Of a stretch of 64,000 bases of DNA, positions 1 through 10,004 are shown piece by piece; positions within the stretch are counted from its first letter, which is position 1; every line of letters starts with the position of its first letter. The notes beneath the pieces are model-generated. The model was given only the letters and a program-made list of their open reading frames with translations, did not search any database and had not been told where the DNA came from. The translations under genes were made by a program, and so were the position numbers. The stretch is from Carpediemonas membranifera (taxonomy: Eukaryota; Fornicata): assembly GCA_019828565.1 (NCBI GenBank), contig JAHDYR010000003.1, positions 558,001-622,000 of the forward strand, written 5' to 3'.

Positions 1-629
1 AACCCGGTCAACCCCGTGCGGGCAACGACCTGCAGGACCTGACGATAGTCGTCGTTCGTGTGGTGCCAGTAGAGCTTGCGGGACACGCCGTCATCGTCAA
101 TGACACCACGCACGGCGAAGGGTTGCTCGTGGTTGATGAAGGGAGAGGCGGGCCGTTCGCTGGCCCGGGATGGGGGCTGGGAAACCTCGGGGGGGAAGTC
201 GGGCGACAGGTCGTCGATGCAGACGTAGATGTTGTCGTCCTCGCGGAGGGCTTCGCAGACTTCGATATCGATCATTGCCGAACGGCCGTCTGAACTCATG
301 GTAATGAGACCGTGATCGGCGAGGCCGTTCAGCAGGGCTTTTGCGGCGGTGGCTGGCGAGGATGAGTTCTCAATGCAATGCAGGAGCGAACGATAGGTGA
401 TTGGCTCAACACGGTGCATTTGCTCAACGCAAAAATGTCTCACACGATTGTAATCATCGAGTGACACATGAGGCGCATTGGGAAGAACTTCTATGCCCTT
501 ACTGTCGAACGTGAGCATGCAATTGGTGGGCTGGGGGAAAGCGTCGACGTTAAGGGAGAAATCCATCGCAAGCACTTTAAGGAACGTGTGGCTGAATGTT
601 GCTTCAAGATCAATCAATCTCGGATCCAT
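1..629 (-). CDS. Unknown protein, 5' part only (runs off left edge)
   Basis: Reading the minus strand from an ATG whose first base is 629 gives an open frame of about 209 codons that continues past position 1. A TAG lies in frame just upstream (639-641), so the ATG is credible. The protein starts MDPRLIDLEATF, has a mildly hydrophobic N-terminal half, a helix-like stretch near residues 70-110, and a proline/acid-rich segment around residues 130-160 (DDLSPDFPPEVSQPP). I do not recognise a family. It is tail-to-tail with nothing visible in the window; its 5' end faces the 3' end of the CLU-like gene about 280 bases away. Codons end mostly in G or C near the middle, like its neighbours, which supports real coding. 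Function cannot be stated from this fragment. Confidence 0.6.
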   Translation of the reverse strand, partial: MDPRLIDLEATFSHTFLKVLAMDFSLNVDAFPQPTNCMLTFDSKGIEVLPNAPHVSLDDYNRVRHFCVEQMHRVEPITYRSLLHCIENSSSPATAAKALLNGLADHGLITMSSDGRSAMIDIEVCEALREDDNIYVCIDDLSPDFPPEVSQPPSRASERPASPFINHEQPFAVRGVIDDDGVSRKLYWHHTNDDYRQVLQVVARTGLTG

Positions 630-912
630 GAGAACTCTCTATGCGGTAGACACAAGTGCTCCACGGGTGACCCGAGCTGGGTTGGTTGGAGGTCACGTTT
701 GTCTCAAAAATTGACCCAATCTTTCAGCCACTTACATGGTTGGTAGCATTTTGAGATTCGCCCATAAATGGGTCGACGGCTCTATATTACACCCTGGACA
801 ACGCTCAGAACGCTCATATGCCATCATGTGTTATTGTGACGTCTTAAATCAGCGCCATGACGAGGGAGGACCACTATAAAACACTCAAATCAGATGGTTT
901 ACATATGTTACA

Positions 913-3900
913 TTAGTCCTCCTCGTCCTCGTCGAACTCCATCTGCTCGATGGCGTCCGCGAGCTGCCCCAGAGGAACCTGCTCGAGACCACTGTCAACC
1001 TGGCTCTCGATCTGACAGAGATGCTGGTAGCACGCTTTGACGTGGGCATCATCCTCGCCGTACGCCGCCACAAGCCCTACAAACGCCCTGCGGATGTTAC
1101 CCGACGCCGGCTCGATCCTACCGAGCTCCTGCAGGAAGAGGGCGAGGTCGAGATAGAGCTCCGCAACGGCTGGGTGCTGGAAGCCCACGGCCGCCTCCGC
1201 AGCGTCGATAGCGGCGTCCAGATGGTCGAGGGCAACATCGTGGTCGGTCGAGGCAGCGATGCCGCACAGGCTCCGGTGGGCATCGGCACACCGCATGCGG
1301 CAGGGTCCGTCAGTAGAATCGGTCAGCCTCTCGACAATCATGTCGTCCACCTCCTCGAGCTTCTTCAGCATGTCGCACGGCTGCAGTGCCGCCAGTCTGT
1401 TCCAGCGGCTAGCCTCGGGGCGGCCGTCCTCGGCCAGGCGGGACTCCAGGTGGGCCGCGTACTGGCAGAGCGCGTCGATGGAGGCCACGGAGTCGGCTAG
1501 GATGGGTCTGGGCGCCGCGTACAGCTTCTCCGCGAGGATCACGGCCTCGTGGAACATGCCGGTGGCCTCCTCGCGCTCGGGCCCGCCTGGAAGCCACCAC
1601 TTGGTTCTGACGCCGCGGGCATCGGTGGTACGGGCCGAGTCAAGGGCCACGTCGACCAGAGTCGACACAGGGGCGCTCTTGATGACGGGGATGAGGCCTT
1701 CGACGAGGTACTGCCCGACAGGCTCGTCGGCGATGAAGTCGACCGAGTCGTATGACCGCAACGCAACACCAACAGCGTCGCACGTTGCGCGCAGGGCGGG
1801 TCTGAGGTATATTGTGGCCAGGATCTCACGGGTGATGGAGTAATCAAATGATCTGCGGGCGACCTTGGCCATGTACTTCCACGCGGTGGCACACTCGTCC
1901 GTGTTACCGATGAGGTCTGACATTGAGAAGACGGTGTTGAGCAGGCGAACAGCAGAGTCGATGGCCTCCCCAGCTGTGTCGGCGAAGGCCATTGTGTCGC
2001 GTATGAGGACCTTGGCGCACCGGGCGACGATGGATTGCACGGCGATCTCCCGAACGTGCGGCACGGTCACTGACTGGGCGATACGGCCCAGGAACCGCAT
2101 GTTGAGGCCTCTCTGGTGCATGTGGTCGACCAGGTCAGCGATGGTACGGATTTCAACGTCACCGGCGTTCACATCGGCCACGAACAGCGAGGCGAGCTCC
2201 CTGATCTGAGCGGCAGCCTCGCCCAGCAGTTCCGCGTCGCTGGCAATGCGCCCGTCCGTCGCCTGGTCCAGCTCCGCGGCGGCCCTGGGGTGTGCGAGGT
2301 CGGGGTCCAGGGGGGTGCGGCGGATAGGCCGCTCGGACACGGTGACGCCGTCCTCGTCCCGCCAGTAGTCGGCCCGCACGGCAGGCGGGACGACAGCCGC
2401 CCTGAGCTTGGCAGAGGGGACTGTGAGGGCGCCCGCCTTGGTCTCGGCACAGGTCTTGCACACGTCGTGGTCGATTGCCGTGTGGGTGTAGTACTCGTAC
2501 TCCGTAATCAATTGATGACACTCGTCGCACACCAGGGGCTCGAGGGACGTGTAGTGGACGAAGCCCTCCTCCGTCTCGTCCGTGAGGGAGAAGCGGCATG
2601 CGAACTCAGGCCTGAGACGGCAGACAGCGGGGGACGTCGTCATCGAGACGTCGGGGGGCAGCAGACCGCCGGCGTTGGTGAGGATGACGCTGTCACCGTA
2701 GCCGTAGACCTGGCACTGGGACATGGGGGCGATCTCCACGCCCGCGGCCGTCGGGACGGGGCGGGGGGCCTGGTTCATCGCCTCGCCAGCAGCATACAGC
2801 AGCTCGTTCGCGTTCGAGACGTTCTGGACACCCTGGACGGTCGACCCGAGCTCGAGCGCAGCAAGAGTGAGGCTGGGGACGCCGAGGACGAGGAAGCGGT
2901 GACCGATGAAGTCGACGAGGCAGGCGGGCGGGGTAGGAACGCCGGACCTGCTCGCCCAGCCCAGCGCGCGGAGCTCGTGGGCAGCGAACTTGAAGGCGAC
3001 GTCGCCCACGCCGACCGACTCTCCGTCAATGATCCAGTTTCCGGCGCGCCGGAGGAGGAGGCCATCGACAATGTACCGGGCGTCGCCGGCTCCGTGGATC
3101 TCCGGCATGTCCACGGGGCCAGCCTCCCCGACAGAGATCTTTCTCACCGCATCTGTGGCGGCCATCTTGAATTTGTTTTGGAAATCGCGCATGATGATCT
3201 CAGCCTTGAGTAGGGCCTGCCGATCGTCCAGAGCGGTGGCCTGCTCGTACTGGGCGATGATGGCGAAGTACTCCTCCGTCCACCGGTCAGCGAGGCCCTC
3301 ACACATGGGCATGGCCTTCGCTGCGGGGGGGATGACCGGGAAGACGCCCTGGGCGCGGACGGCGTATACTGGGCCAGAGAGGGCACCGGCCTCGGTGCTG
3401 GGCGGTATGGGCGTCATGGCTGGGTATTGGTAGAGCTCGACCCCGAGGAGGTCGAGCTCCAGGTCCTCGGCGAGTTGACAGAGGAGGGCGTCGGATCGTG
3501 TCTTCGGGGGGACCTCGAGGGTAAGGGTCGGGCGGGTCGGGGCGAGCAGGGTGACGTTCACCTTGATGGTGAACTTGTTCCTCGGGCTGCGGGGCGAGGG
3601 CTGGGGTGAGGGCTCTGTGTACGACTGCGACAGGGGAGACGGGGCGGGTTCGTCCGACAAGGGCAGCGCGTGGACCGGGGGCTGGTACTGGGGCTTGACC
3701 TCGGGTAGCGGCTGGGCGATCACGGGGCTGGGGGATGTGATCGAATCAATCGGGTCGACCACACCGTCGGGCAGGCTGGCCACGGTGTCGCTGAGTGCAG
3801 GAGTGGATTCCAAGCCGGATTTTGGCGACAGTGTTGGCGTCACTGGCTCGAACTCTGGCGACACGGCCCGGGGGGACTCGGGATCGGCAGGGAGATCCTC

Positions 3901-4302
3901 TCTCTCGGGCGAGGGCGGTGCAGCAGTGGGCTCGGCCGGACGGGGAGGGTCAGCATTCACTTGGGACTGGTTGATATTGGGAAGCTCGGGGGCGGCGTCC
4001 AGCTGTGCGAGCTTCGGGGACTCGGGCGCCAGGTCTTGGTGGAGATCTGCGAGGAAAGCCTTGAAGGCATTTTGCTCAGTCCTGATAGAATGAAGCAGCG
4101 CAGCTGTGTTTTGGGCCGAGTAAGAGTTCAGCGGGCTCTCTTCGGGTGTTTCAGGTCGCTGTACGACGATATCTGGCGAAGCGTCGTCTGGATAGAGAGG
4201 AATTGATGCTGGCTCGACAGTTTGTTCCAATGAGGGGTTTTCAGTGGAAGGTAAGCTCATGCTGATGGCATCTATTGTGCCTTTGGAGCCTCCACAACCC
4301 AT
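913..4302 (-). CDS. N-myristoylation-type CLU/TPR-like protein (1129 aa)
   Basis: The protein begins MGCGGSKG, a textbook N-myristoylation site with neighbouring Cys for palmitoylation, so membrane attachment is likely. Residues ~30-240 are Pro/Ser/Glu-rich and probably disordered. Residues ~240-300 resemble the ubiquitin-like CLU_N fold. Residues ~390-560 look like a CLU-type central domain (ending in an LRPEF motif). A Cys-x2-Cys...Cys-x2-Cys zinc-binding motif (CDEC...CKTC) follows near residue 590-615. The last ~100 residues contain TPR-like helices in the style of the CLU/kinesin-light-chain class (HPAVAELYLDLALFLQELG). Known CLU proteins bind mRNAs of mitochondrial proteins; a myristoylated CLU-like protein with an inserted zinc motif is not the usual arrangement. 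The CLU call is from pattern resemblance only. It ends in a highly acidic tail. No intron is seen. Confidence 0.5.
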   Translation of the reverse strand: MGCGGSKGTIDAISMSLPSTENPSLEQTVEPASIPLYPDDASPDIVVQRPETPEESPLNSYSAQNTAALLHSIRTEQNAFKAFLADLHQDLAPESPKLAQLDAAPELPNINQSQVNADPPRPAEPTAAPPSPEREDLPADPESPRAVSPEFEPVTPTLSPKSGLESTPALSDTVASLPDGVVDPIDSITSPSPVIAQPLPEVKPQYQPPVHALPLSDEPAPSPLSQSYTEPSPQPSPRSPRNKFTIKVNVTLLAPTRPTLTLEVPPKTRSDALLCQLAEDLELDLLGVELYQYPAMTPIPPSTEAGALSGPVYAVRAQGVFPVIPPAAKAMPMCEGLADRWTEEYFAIIAQYEQATALDDRQALLKAEIIMRDFQNKFKMAATDAVRKISVGEAGPVDMPEIHGAGDARYIVDGLLLRRAGNWIIDGESVGVGDVAFKFAAHELRALGWASRSGVPTPPACLVDFIGHRFLVLGVPSLTLAALELGSTVQGVQNVSNANELLYAAGEAMNQAPRPVPTAAGVEIAPMSQCQVYGYGDSVILTNAGGLLPPDVSMTTSPAVCRLRPEFACRFSLTDETEEGFVHYTSLEPLVCDECHQLITEYEYYTHTAIDHDVCKTCAETKAGALTVPSAKLRAAVVPPAVRADYWRDEDGVTVSERPIRRTPLDPDLAHPRAAAELDQATDGRIASDAELLGEAAAQIRELASLFVADVNAGDVEIRTIADLVDHMHQRGLNMRFLGRIAQSVTVPHVREIAVQSIVARCAKVLIRDTMAFADTAGEAIDSAVRLLNTVFSMSDLIGNTDECATAWKYMAKVARRSFDYSITREILATIYLRPALRATCDAVGVALRSYDSVDFIADEPVGQYLVEGLIPVIKSAPVSTLVDVALDSARTTDARGVRTKWWLPGGPEREEATGMFHEAVILAEKLYAAPRPILADSVASIDALCQYAAHLESRLAEDGRPEASRWNRLAALQPCDMLKKLEEVDDMIVERLTDSTDGPCRMRCADAHRSLCGIAASTDHDVALDHLDAAIDAAEAAVGFQHPAVAELYLDLALFLQELGRIEPASGNIRRAFVGLVAAYGEDDAHVKACYQHLCQIESQVDSGLEQVPLGQLADAIEQMEFDEDEED

Positions 4303-4793
4303 AGGAAGACGCGGTGGCTCTTGCTCACAATTCGTTTATGGTTTACGGTAGGCCACATAAATGGGCACGAATCGCTCAGGATCATCTTCAGAGAGCATAC
4401 ATCCCACAACAGACGACGTTTTTCTCTAATTTCTATCTCGATACTGTCAGCGCTCAGATGTATCCGTCTGATCTGAGCCAAGCATGCCTTAGGATCCGTG
4501 TAATAATCCATTAATCAATCCAATATGCAGAACAGATGGTTAGTAGCAGGCACTGGCCAGTGGCGTTCTTCCCAGTGAGGGGCAGGGCCACGTGCTTCGG
4601 ACTTGTCAGCCAGCGCGATGAGCTCGAACTTGGCCTCGCCGATCTTGCCATCGGTTGCAACTTGCTGGCTGTACTATGCTGTGGCTGCGAGTATGGGTGG
4701 GTCATTCTTGGGGCTGTGTCAGATCGATTTGATCGAATCGATTTCGCCGATGTGATCGATCCAACGAGAGTCAGTTCGTCTGAATACGTCTGT
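4303..4793. other. Divergent intergenic region upstream of Hsp90
   Basis: 491 bases between the CLU-like gene (minus) and hsp90 (plus), so it should carry both promoters. Short open frames here lack codon bias and are not believed. The only striking element is a cluster of GATCGA/TCGAT motifs at 4722-4760, listed separately. I see no RNA gene. Confidence 0.6.
4722..4760 (+). promoter_or_regulatory. Cluster of GATCGA palindromes before Hsp90 start
   Basis: Four overlapping ATCGAT/GATCGA-type motifs occur within 39 bases, ending about 34 bases before the Hsp90 ATG. The middle of it reads GAA-n5-TTC, loosely like a spaced heat-shock half-site pair, but a canonical GAAnnTTC is absent. A role as promoter or operator is inference from position and repetition. 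Confidence 0.3.
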
Positions 4794-6930
4794 ATGTCCG
4801 AAACCTTCCAGTTCCAGGCTGAGATCAACCAGGTATGTTGCATTTGAGCTTCATTTCCCCTTTACACAGCTTCTCTCTCTGATCATCAACACTTTCTACT
4901 CAAACAAGGATGTCTTCCTTCGCGAGCTCGTTTCCAACGCTTCTGATGCTCTTGACAAGATCCGCTACCAGTCTCTGACTGATTCCTCCGCTCTCGAGTC
5001 CAAGAAGGAGATGGAGATCAAGATCATCCCCGACAAGGAGGCCAAGACCCTCACCATCGAGGATTCCGGTGTTGGCATGACCAAGGCCGATCTCATCAAC
5101 AACCTTGGCACCATCGCCAAGTCTGGCACCAAGCAGTTCATGGAGGCTATCCAGAGCGGCGCCAGCGACCTCTCCCTCATCGGCCAGTTCGGTGTCGGCT
5201 TCTACTCTGCCTTCCTCGTCGCCGACAGCGTCACTGTCACCTCCAAGCACAACGACGACGCCTGCCACACCTGGGAGTCCTCTGCCGGCGGTGAGTTCAC
5301 CATCACCGAGTCCGAGGACACCCTTGGCCGCGGTACCCGCCTCGTCCTCCACATGAAGGAGGACCAGCTCGAGTACCTCGACGAGGCCAAGATCAAGGGC
5401 CTCATCAACACCCACTCCCAGTTCGTCTCCTACCCCATCAGCCTCTTCGTCACGAAGGAAGAGGAGAAGGAGGTCACCGACGACGAGGCCGAGTCCAAGG
5501 TCGAGGAGGTTGAGGCCGAGGAGGACGAGGACAAGCCTAAGATCGAGGAGGTCGACGAGGAGAAGAAGGAGAAGAAGACCAAGAAGGTCAAGGAGACCGT
5601 CCAGGAGTTCGAGCACGTCAACACCCAGCAGGCCATCTGGACCCGCGCCCCCGCCGACGTCACCGAGGAGGAGTACACCGAGTTCTACAAGTCCCTCTCG
5701 AACGACTGGGAGGAGCCCCTCTACCACAAGCACTTCTCTGTCGAGGGCCAGCTTGAGTTCAAGTCCCTCCTCTACATCCCCAAGCGCGCCCCCTTCGACA
5801 TGTTCGAGCAGAACAAGAAGAAGAACAACATCAAGCTGTTCGTGCGCCGCGTCTTCATCATGGACAACTGCGAGGACCTCATCCCCGAGTGGCTCGGCTT
5901 CGTCAAGGGCGTCGTCGACTCCGAGGACCTGCCCCTCAACATCTCCCGTGAGATGCTCCAGCGCAACACCGTCCTCAAGGTCATCCGCAAGAACCTCGTC
6001 AAGCGCGCCATCGAGATGTTCACCGACATCTCCGAGGACGCCGAGAAGTACAAGACCTTCTACGAGCAGTTCAACAAGCAGATCTCCCTCGGCGTCCACG
6101 AGGACTCCGCCAACCGCGACAAGCTCGCCAAGCTCCTCCGCTACACCTCGACCAAGTCGACCGACGACCGCACCTCCCTCGACGACTACATCACCCGCAT
6201 GAAGGAGGGCCAGAAGAGCATCTACTATATCACCGGCGAGAGCCAGAAGGCCGTCGAGAACTCACCCTTCCTTGAGGCCCTGCGCCAGAAGGACTTCGAG
6301 GTTCTCTTCCTCGTCGACCCCATCGACGAGTACTGCGTCACCGCTCTCAAGGAGTACGAGGGCAAGAAGCTCGTCTGCGTCACCAAGGAGGGCCTCGAGC
6401 TCGAGCAGACCGAGGATGAAAAGAAGAAGGCCGAGGAGGACAAGGCCGCCTTCGCCCAGCTCTGCACCGTCATGAAGAACGTTCTCGGCGACAAGGTCGA
6501 GAAGGTTGTTCTCGGCAGCTCCCGCCTGGTCAACTCCCCCTGCATCCTCGTCACCGGCGAGCACGGCTGGTCCGCCAACCTCGAGCGTATCGTCAAGGCC
6601 CAGGCGCTCCGTGACAACACCATGATGCAGTACATGAGCGGCCGCAAGACCCTCGAGATCAACCCCGGCCACGCCATCATCCAGAACCTCCGCCAAAAGA
6701 TCGAGGAGGAGGGCGAGGACTCGGCCACGGCCAAGGACCTCGTGTGGCTCATGTTCGACACCGCCATGCTCAACTCCGGCTTCACCCTCGACGACCCCAA
6801 CTCCTTCGTCAGCCGCATCTACAACATCGTCTCCATCGGCCTCGGTGTCGACGAGACTGAGGTCGCCGCCCCCGTCGAGGCCCCCGTTGAGGAGGTCGCC
6901 GAGGACGAGGATCTCGAGGAGGTTGATTAG
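4794..6930 (+). CDS. HSP90: Cytosolic Hsp90 chaperone (699 aa, one intron)
   Basis: Exons 4794-4832 and 4870-6930; the 37-nt intron 4833-4869 begins GTATGT and ends ACACAG. Splicing gives [13 protein letters not shown] followed by [23 protein letters not shown], the classic Hsp90 start. The N-terminal ATPase domain (GHKL) shows NASDALDK, the DSGVGM and [11 protein letters not shown] motifs; an acidic/lysine-rich linker lies near residues 210-260; the middle domain includes the [16 protein letters not shown]-type segment (here [19 protein letters not shown]); the C-terminus ends LEEVD, the EEVD motif that docks TPR co-chaperones. No signal peptide or KDEL, so cytosolic. ATP-driven folding of clients such as kinases. 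Codon use is strongly GC3-biased, as expected for a highly expressed gene. A long open frame on the opposite strand is a shadow of this bias. Confidence 0.98.
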
Positions 6931-7802
6931 GCAGCATTTATAAACTATTTGAACAAGTCTTGAGTTGTTTAATGTGTTCCTGCTGAGCCGCTCATACCAG
7001 TCAACGGTTTATGTATAGCCTCGTGTGCCTTCGTGCTGCTCTGGTTCTGCCAAAGAAAGAAAGAAATAAAGAAAGAAATTTACGTTTGCCTGGTATCAGG
7101 CAGGCGGTTACTTGGGCTTGCTTTCCCATTATCCTGGAGGGCTCTGGTTCTGCCAGGGTCGAGTCATGCCTGTCTGATGTTCAAGTTATGTCAAACGACT
7201 GTGAGTGCAAATCTACTAGTGGGGTAGCGTCAGCGGCACAACCCTACGATGTGCAGCCCGTCATCTCACTCAAATGACGCACGCGGCCTGCTCGGTGTCT
7301 GTAACAGTGTGTGACTCGACTCGATTCAGCCTGATCCGATATAGATCGAATATCATCCCGGAGTCTACCTCTCAGTGTCGGGTCAGTGTCATTCGCTCGA
7401 CCCGCGCAGTGATGGAAGTCCAACGGTTCCTCTGTCCGACCCCAGCTGACCGCGGGTATGAACATGAGCGACACCTCGTATCCATCAATGGACTACCGAG
7501 CGCTACATGGCCCTTGCAATGACTGGAGAGCCCGCGTTATTGGACTCGTCATGCCACTCCTCATCCACGATTTGACTGATCTGTACTCCGCAGACCATGT
7601 TCAACCAGGCCTGACGATGGGGTGGCCATGCAGTCGCATGCCATCATAGCCGCACCCGAAGCTAATGCGAAAGCGGCTGATGGTGCTGCACGCTCTGACT
7701 GGGACCTGCCGTGGTGCAGTATAGGGTTGGCCAAATCTGGCAGAACCTATCCTTCTCGTTTTCCCACAAGGAGGGCGTTCAATCACTAGCAGACACCGGA
7801 CA
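6931..7802. other. Gene-free stretch between Hsp90 and Pelota
   Basis: 872 bases with only short, unbiased open frames. It contains a GAAA-type microsatellite at 7051-7079 and a 15-base direct repeat (GCTCTGGTTCTGCCA at about 7038 and 7141). I found no tRNA-like fold or conserved peptide. Confidence 0.6.
7051..7079. repeat. GAAA-type microsatellite
   Basis: Imperfect run of GAAA/AAAG units interrupted by one TAAA, in the Hsp90-Pelota intergenic region, shortly after the Hsp90 stop codon. Confidence 0.85.
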
Positions 7803-9005
7803 ATGAAGATTGTGAAGAAAATAATCGATAGCAAAGGAGAGGGCAAGGTAGTCCTTAAGCCGACCACGAACGAGGATCTATGGGAGGCGTACAACGTTAT
7901 TTCGCCCGGAGATGTCATCACGTCAGTGACAATCCGCCGCATTCAGCGGCAAACAGTCGGCGGCGGCCAAGATAGTGAGCGGAAACCCATGAAGCTCTCA
8001 CTCAAGGTGACCCAAGTGGACTACGACCCCGGGGCCTCCAGACTCCGTGTAGCCGGCACGAACCTGCACGAGACGCAGTGGGTGAAGTTCAATCAGTTCC
8101 ACACGTTTGAGCTGCAGCCGTTCTTCGAGTTCACTGTGTGGAAGCATCATTGGAACAACGTGTCCCTCAACCGCATCCTCGCCGCCACTGACGAGAGCAG
8201 AGGCGCTACCACAGCGATAGTAGTGCTGGAGGAAGGCTCTGCGCTGATCTGTCTCGTCTCTGACAGCCTCACACTCGTGAAGGCCAAGGTCGAGAAGGTC
8301 ATCCCCCGCAAGTCGCCGCTCGGCATGTCCAAGCGGCAGACGGCCATCGAGAAGTTCCTCAGTAACGTGTACCAGTCGATGGTCAACGCCATCGACCTGG
8401 AGGCCGTAAAGGCCATCGTCATCGGCTCGCCCGGCTTCATCAAGGAGGACCTGCTCAAGATGATCACAACGGAGGGCTCCAAGGACTCCTCGAAGGGCTG
8501 GGGCAACGCCAAGGCCAAGATCCTGCTCGAGACGACCTCCTCCGGCAGCATGGCGGCCGTGTCCGAGTTGCTCCAACTCCCGTCCGTCCAGAGGCACATG
8601 GGCGACTCTAAGGCCGCTGTGGAGACTGCGGAGCTGGAGAAGTTCCTGCAGGCGATCTTCATGGAGTCGGACCGGGTGTGCTACGGCATCAAGCACGTCC
8701 AGGCCGCGATTGACATGGGCGCCGTGGAGAAGCTGCTCATCTCGGATAACATATTCAGGTCAAACAACTTAAGCGAGAGGAAGCGTGCTGTGGCCCTCAC
8801 TGAGGCCGTCGAGGCGTCGTCAGGCGTGGTCCGCGTGTTCTCGGCCGAGCACCCGGCGGGTAGACAGGTTGCCCAGTTTGGGGGGCTGGCGGCCACCCTG
8901 CGATTCCCCGTGGACCTCGAGGAGGAGGAGGTCGAGGCGGAGGACGACGCCCCAGCCGACGGGGCCGAGTCGGACTGGGCCACGGGCGACGAGCTGCCGT
9001 ACTGA
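7803..9005 (+). CDS. PELO: Pelota/Dom34 ribosome-rescue factor (400 aa)
   Basis: Starts MKIVKKIIDSKGEGKVVL, the usual Pelota N-terminus with its Sm-like eRF1_1 domain (residues ~1-130, containing GVITSVTIRR-like and KLSLKV segments). The eRF1_2-like domain (~137-270) lacks a GGQ motif, as expected for Pelota rather than eRF1, and shows VIGSPGFIKEDLL. The eRF1_3 domain (~273-375) ends in QFGGLAATLRFPVD, a Dom34 hallmark, followed by an acidic tail. Pelota with Hbs1 binds the empty A site of stalled ribosomes and splits them with ABCE1 (no-go and non-stop decay). Its partner Hbs1 is encoded 16 kb downstream on the other strand. The last 49 codons are duplicated near 42186. No intron seen. Confidence 0.97.
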   Translation: MKIVKKIIDSKGEGKVVLKPTTNEDLWEAYNVISPGDVITSVTIRRIQRQTVGGGQDSERKPMKLSLKVTQVDYDPGASRLRVAGTNLHETQWVKFNQFHTFELQPFFEFTVWKHHWNNVSLNRILAATDESRGATTAIVVLEEGSALICLVSDSLTLVKAKVEKVIPRKSPLGMSKRQTAIEKFLSNVYQSMVNAIDLEAVKAIVIGSPGFIKEDLLKMITTEGSKDSSKGWGNAKAKILLETTSSGSMAAVSELLQLPSVQRHMGDSKAAVETAELEKFLQAIFMESDRVCYGIKHVQAAIDMGAVEKLLISDNIFRSNNLSERKRAVALTEAVEASSGVVRVFSAEHPAGRQVAQFGGLAATLRFPVDLEEEEVEAEDDAPADGAESDWATGDELPY

Positions 9006-9672
9006 CGGCCTGGTGTAAATTATGCGGCATTGGCGGCGATTGCTGTGGAGTCAGCTGGCTCTGGTAACAGTTCCGTGACCACCGGACTCAAGCTGACATG
9101 GCCTTATCCTGCGAAATAGCACTTCGTCCTTATGCATGGCTGGGGGCCGTACCGACCCTTTGGCTCCGTCTCGCGACCGCATTCGTCTCCAAGAGATGCG
9201 ATCAGTCCTCAAATCTCATCGAGCAGCCATTCCACACCCGCTACGTCTCTCCCGCGCACAAGCAGCGGCCGCATCCTCTGGAGCGTGGATACGAAGGGCA
9301 CAAACGGGCTGCTAGACTTGGATGATCGTGTTGAGCAGCGCTTGCCAGCGTCCTCCTTCAGCACGTCGTCGAACGCATCGCGCTCAGTCACTCGCTCAAG
9401 CCCGCCGCGTGAGGTGGCGTACAGCGAACCGAGGCCCGTCCTCTCGCCGCAGCAGACGCCGCGGATACTCCGCCAGCGTACTCCTTCACCGCAGACTCGC
9501 TCGGCCGCCAGCCAGACAGCCGCGCTCGACCTCAGCAGCACCGCCACTCAGACGAGCCGCGCGGCGACAGACTCGGCAGAGGTTGCCACGCTGAAGGAAG
9601 AGGACATCGCCATGGCCGCACGAGAGGCGGCCCTGATCCGCCGAGCCCGCGATCTCTGCGCGTGAGGGAGAC
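8854..9672 (+). repeat. 819-bp direct repeat, copy 1
   Basis: This block holds the last 49 codons and stop of Pelota, the short spacer and the complete 177-aa gene. It recurs in the same orientation at 42186-43004 with no net length change and only a few substitutions that I noticed (for example CTCGAGG versus CTTGAAG in the Pelota tail, and one T/C change near 9230). Sequence on either side is unrelated, so the edges are sharp. Copy 1 is the donor because it contains the whole Pelota gene in context. Confidence 0.95.
9132..9665 (+). CDS. Unknown Ser/Arg/Pro-rich protein, copy 1 (177 aa)
   Basis: Open frame from an ATG at 9132, starting MHGWGPYRPFG. Residues ~10-140 are rich in Ser, Arg, Thr and Pro and look disordered, with repeated SP/TP sites; the last ~25 residues (EEDIAMAAREAALIRRARDL) form a likely amphipathic helix. 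The codon pattern, especially GC-ending third bases in the second half, supports coding. It lies 126 bases after the Pelota stop on the same strand. An identical-length copy sits at 42464-42997, and the 63 bases covering its start region recur inverted at 38769-38831. I do not recognise a family. Both copies are so alike that conservation cannot be used to prove the frame. Confidence 0.55.
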   Translation: MHGWGPYRPFGSVSRPHSSPRDAISPQISSSSHSTPATSLPRTSSGRILWSVDTKGTNGLLDLDDRVEQRLPASSFSTSSNASRSVTRSSPPREVAYSEPRPVLSPQQTPRILRQRTPSPQTRSAASQTAALDLSSTATQTSRAATDSAEVATLKEEDIAMAAREAALIRRARDLCA

Positions 9673-10004
9673 AACCGTTGACTCAGGCGCGTTGAGCGAA
9701 ATAAGCGGCAGCACGGCAACTACACTGTAGAAAGAGTACAGTCAACGTTTTTCCGGGCATGCGTTAAAAACTTCTGACATGCGAGCTCGTGGCTCAATTT
9801 TTCACACCCGTTGACCACCCTTGAATCAGCCTTTTTCGGCGGAAAACTTGTGCCATGGTCCTTGTAGGAATCCTCTCACGTCGTCAGGCATCTTTTGAAA
9901 ATGATCCATTTTGATCCAGGTCCGATTACAGATTCCTCCGGATTGCCGTAGGGGCGTCAGTCGACCCCAGCTGCCGGCGCTGGCTGACTGCCATACGTCA
10001 TGCC
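9673..10004. other. Intergenic region before hydrogenase
   Basis: About 330 bases, more AT-rich than the flanks, with no believable open frame. The hydrogenase promoter should be here. I see no repeat longer than a few bases and no RNA gene. Confidence 0.5.

Noticed and set aside
2116-3213. 365-codon plus-strand open frame inside the CLU-like gene
   Set aside because: Antisense shadow of GC-rich codons; no recognisable domain, and the minus-strand gene explains the region.
4900-6099. 399-codon open frame on the minus strand inside Hsp90
   Set aside because: It is the exact antisense of a highly biased GC3 gene; the Leu/Val/Asp-rich product is what GC-biased coding gives on the opposite strand.
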